DNA of 19,291 nucleotides, taken from SCUN01 sp964343975 (GTDB taxonomy: Bacteria; Acidobacteriota; Vicinamibacteria; Vicinamibacterales; SCN-69-37). Every line of letters begins with the position of its first letter. Within the stretch, counting starts at the first letter, position 1. The stretch covers positions 1 through 19,291 of the forward strand of contig CAYFLU010000054.1 of NCBI GenBank assembly GCA_964343975.1. The letters are read 5' to 3'. A program made the position numbers and the translations under genes. This document shows, one piece after another, positions 18,495-19,291 of the stretch. The notes beneath the pieces were generated by a model that was given only the letters and a program-made list of their open reading frames with translations, was not told the DNA's origin and ran no database searches.

Positions 18495-19291
18495 ATGGGT
18501 TGGATCGACTGGACGATCGTCGTTGCATATCTCACATGGATCGTGTGGAGCGGCTTGCGCGCCAGCCGCCGCACCAACGAGGTGGATGGGTATTTCCGCG
18601 CCAACCGGAGCTTGCCGTGGTGGGCGGTGGGCTTGTCGGTGATGGCCACGCAGCTGAGCGCCATCACGCTCGTCGGCACGACGGGTCAGGCGTATTCGAG
18701 CGGCATGCGGTTCGTGCAGTTCTATTTCGGCCTGCCGCTGGCGATGATCGTGCTCTCGATGACGGTCGTGCCGTTCTTCTACCGCGCGAACGTCTACACG
18801 GCGTACGAATATCTCGAGCGCCGCTTTGACCTCAAGACGCGCACGCTCGCGGCGCTCATCTTCTTCGTGCAGCGCGGGCTCTCGTGCGGCGTCGTGATCG
18901 CGGCGCCGTCGATCGTGCTCTCGATCGTGCTCGGCTGGAATCTGCTCGTCACGATCCTGCTGATCGGCGTGCCGACGATCGCGTACACGATGGTCGGCGG
19001 GGTGCAGGCGGTGACGTGGACGGACGTCAAGCAGATGGCGGTGGTGCTCTTCGCGATGGCGGCTGCCGTGCTCGTGCTGATCTTCGGACTCCCGGGCGGC
19101 GTGGGCGTGGTCGGCGCGTTGCACGTGGCCGGGTCGGTCGGCCGGCTTCAGGCGATCGACACCGCGATGAACTTCAAGACGAACTACACGCTCTGGTCGG
19201 GCATCCTCGGCGGCATGTTCCTGCACATGTCGTACTTCGGGTGCGATCAGACGCAGGTGCAGCGCTACCTCACGGCGAAGTCGGTGGACTC
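18495..19291 (+). CDS. Sodium:solute symporter (SSS family), 5' part, cut by window edge
   Basis: A sodium-coupled transporter of the SSS (SLC5-like) family; 265 codons are visible and the gene runs on past the right edge. The N-terminus MGWIDWTIVVAYLTWIVW is the first helix. RANRSLPWWAVGLSVMATQ and LSAITLVGTTGQAYSSGM form the conserved helix-2 region with Na+-site neighbours, then TAYEYLERRFD is the family loop. VGGVQAVTWTDVKQMAVVLF is the hallmark of the fifth helix region, and CDQTQVQRYLTAKS lies at about 249-262. The ATG at 18495 follows a GGAGAG site with a good spacer. The solute cannot be told from the visible half; sugars, sialic acid and carboxylates are all known in the family. Confidence 0.95.
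   Translation, partial: MGWIDWTIVVAYLTWIVWSGLRASRRTNEVDGYFRANRSLPWWAVGLSVMATQLSAITLVGTTGQAYSSGMRFVQFYFGLPLAMIVLSMTVVPFFYRANVYTAYEYLERRFDLKTRTLAALIFFVQRGLSCGVVIAAPSIVLSIVLGWNLLVTILLIGVPTIAYTMVGGVQAVTWTDVKQMAVVLFAMAAAVLVLIFGLPGGVGVVGALHVAGSVGRLQAIDTAMNFKTNYTLWSGILGGMFLHMSYFGCDQTQVQRYLTAKSVD

Overview
The window is GC-rich, densely coded bacterial DNA with no RNA genes, mobile elements or CRISPR. Its core is a complete alternative complex III (ACIII, act) operon, a menaquinol:cytochrome c oxidoreductase found in several phyla. That operon, the high GC content, and a type of secreted paralog pair (14311-16007) that I associate with Acidobacteriota suggest a Vicinamibacteria-like acidobacterium. 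The phylum call is an inference; Gemmatimonadota or a related group is the main alternative.

Minus strand, 8751 down to 1: actA (pentaheme c), actB (fused molybdopterin-like and Fe-S subunit), actC (NrfD-type), actD, actE (monoheme c lipoprotein), actF (NrfD-like quinone subunit), a small one-helix membrane protein, and a SCO-type copper chaperone that runs off the left edge. Most junctions overlap or abut, so this reads as one transcript. ACIII would pass electrons from menaquinol to a heme-copper oxidase, and SCO would load copper into that oxidase's CuA site. The oxidase genes probably lie beyond the left edge.

The 122-bp divergent intergenic region (8752-8873) is AT-rich for the window. 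It holds a perfect TGTGA-N6-TCACA palindrome (Crp/Fnr-type) and candidate promoters.

Plus strand, 8874-14310: an ABC-2 exporter pair (ATPase and permease), a geranylgeranyl-reductase-family flavoprotein and a secreted M61 metallopeptidase with a PDZ domain. These are closely spaced and co-directional.

Minus strand, 18321 down to 14311: a tightly coupled four-gene unit of an isolated cytochrome c oxidase subunit II (CuA protein), an FAD-linked D-2-hydroxyacid-type dehydrogenase and two secreted paralogs of unknown function. The last one meets the M61 gene stop to stop with no spacer.

Plus strand, 18351-19291: a 42-codon single-helix mini-protein, possibly leaderless, then a sodium:solute symporter cut by the right edge. 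Both the mini-protein and the symporter are easy to miss in automated ORF calls. There is no stretch above 300 bases without a gene.
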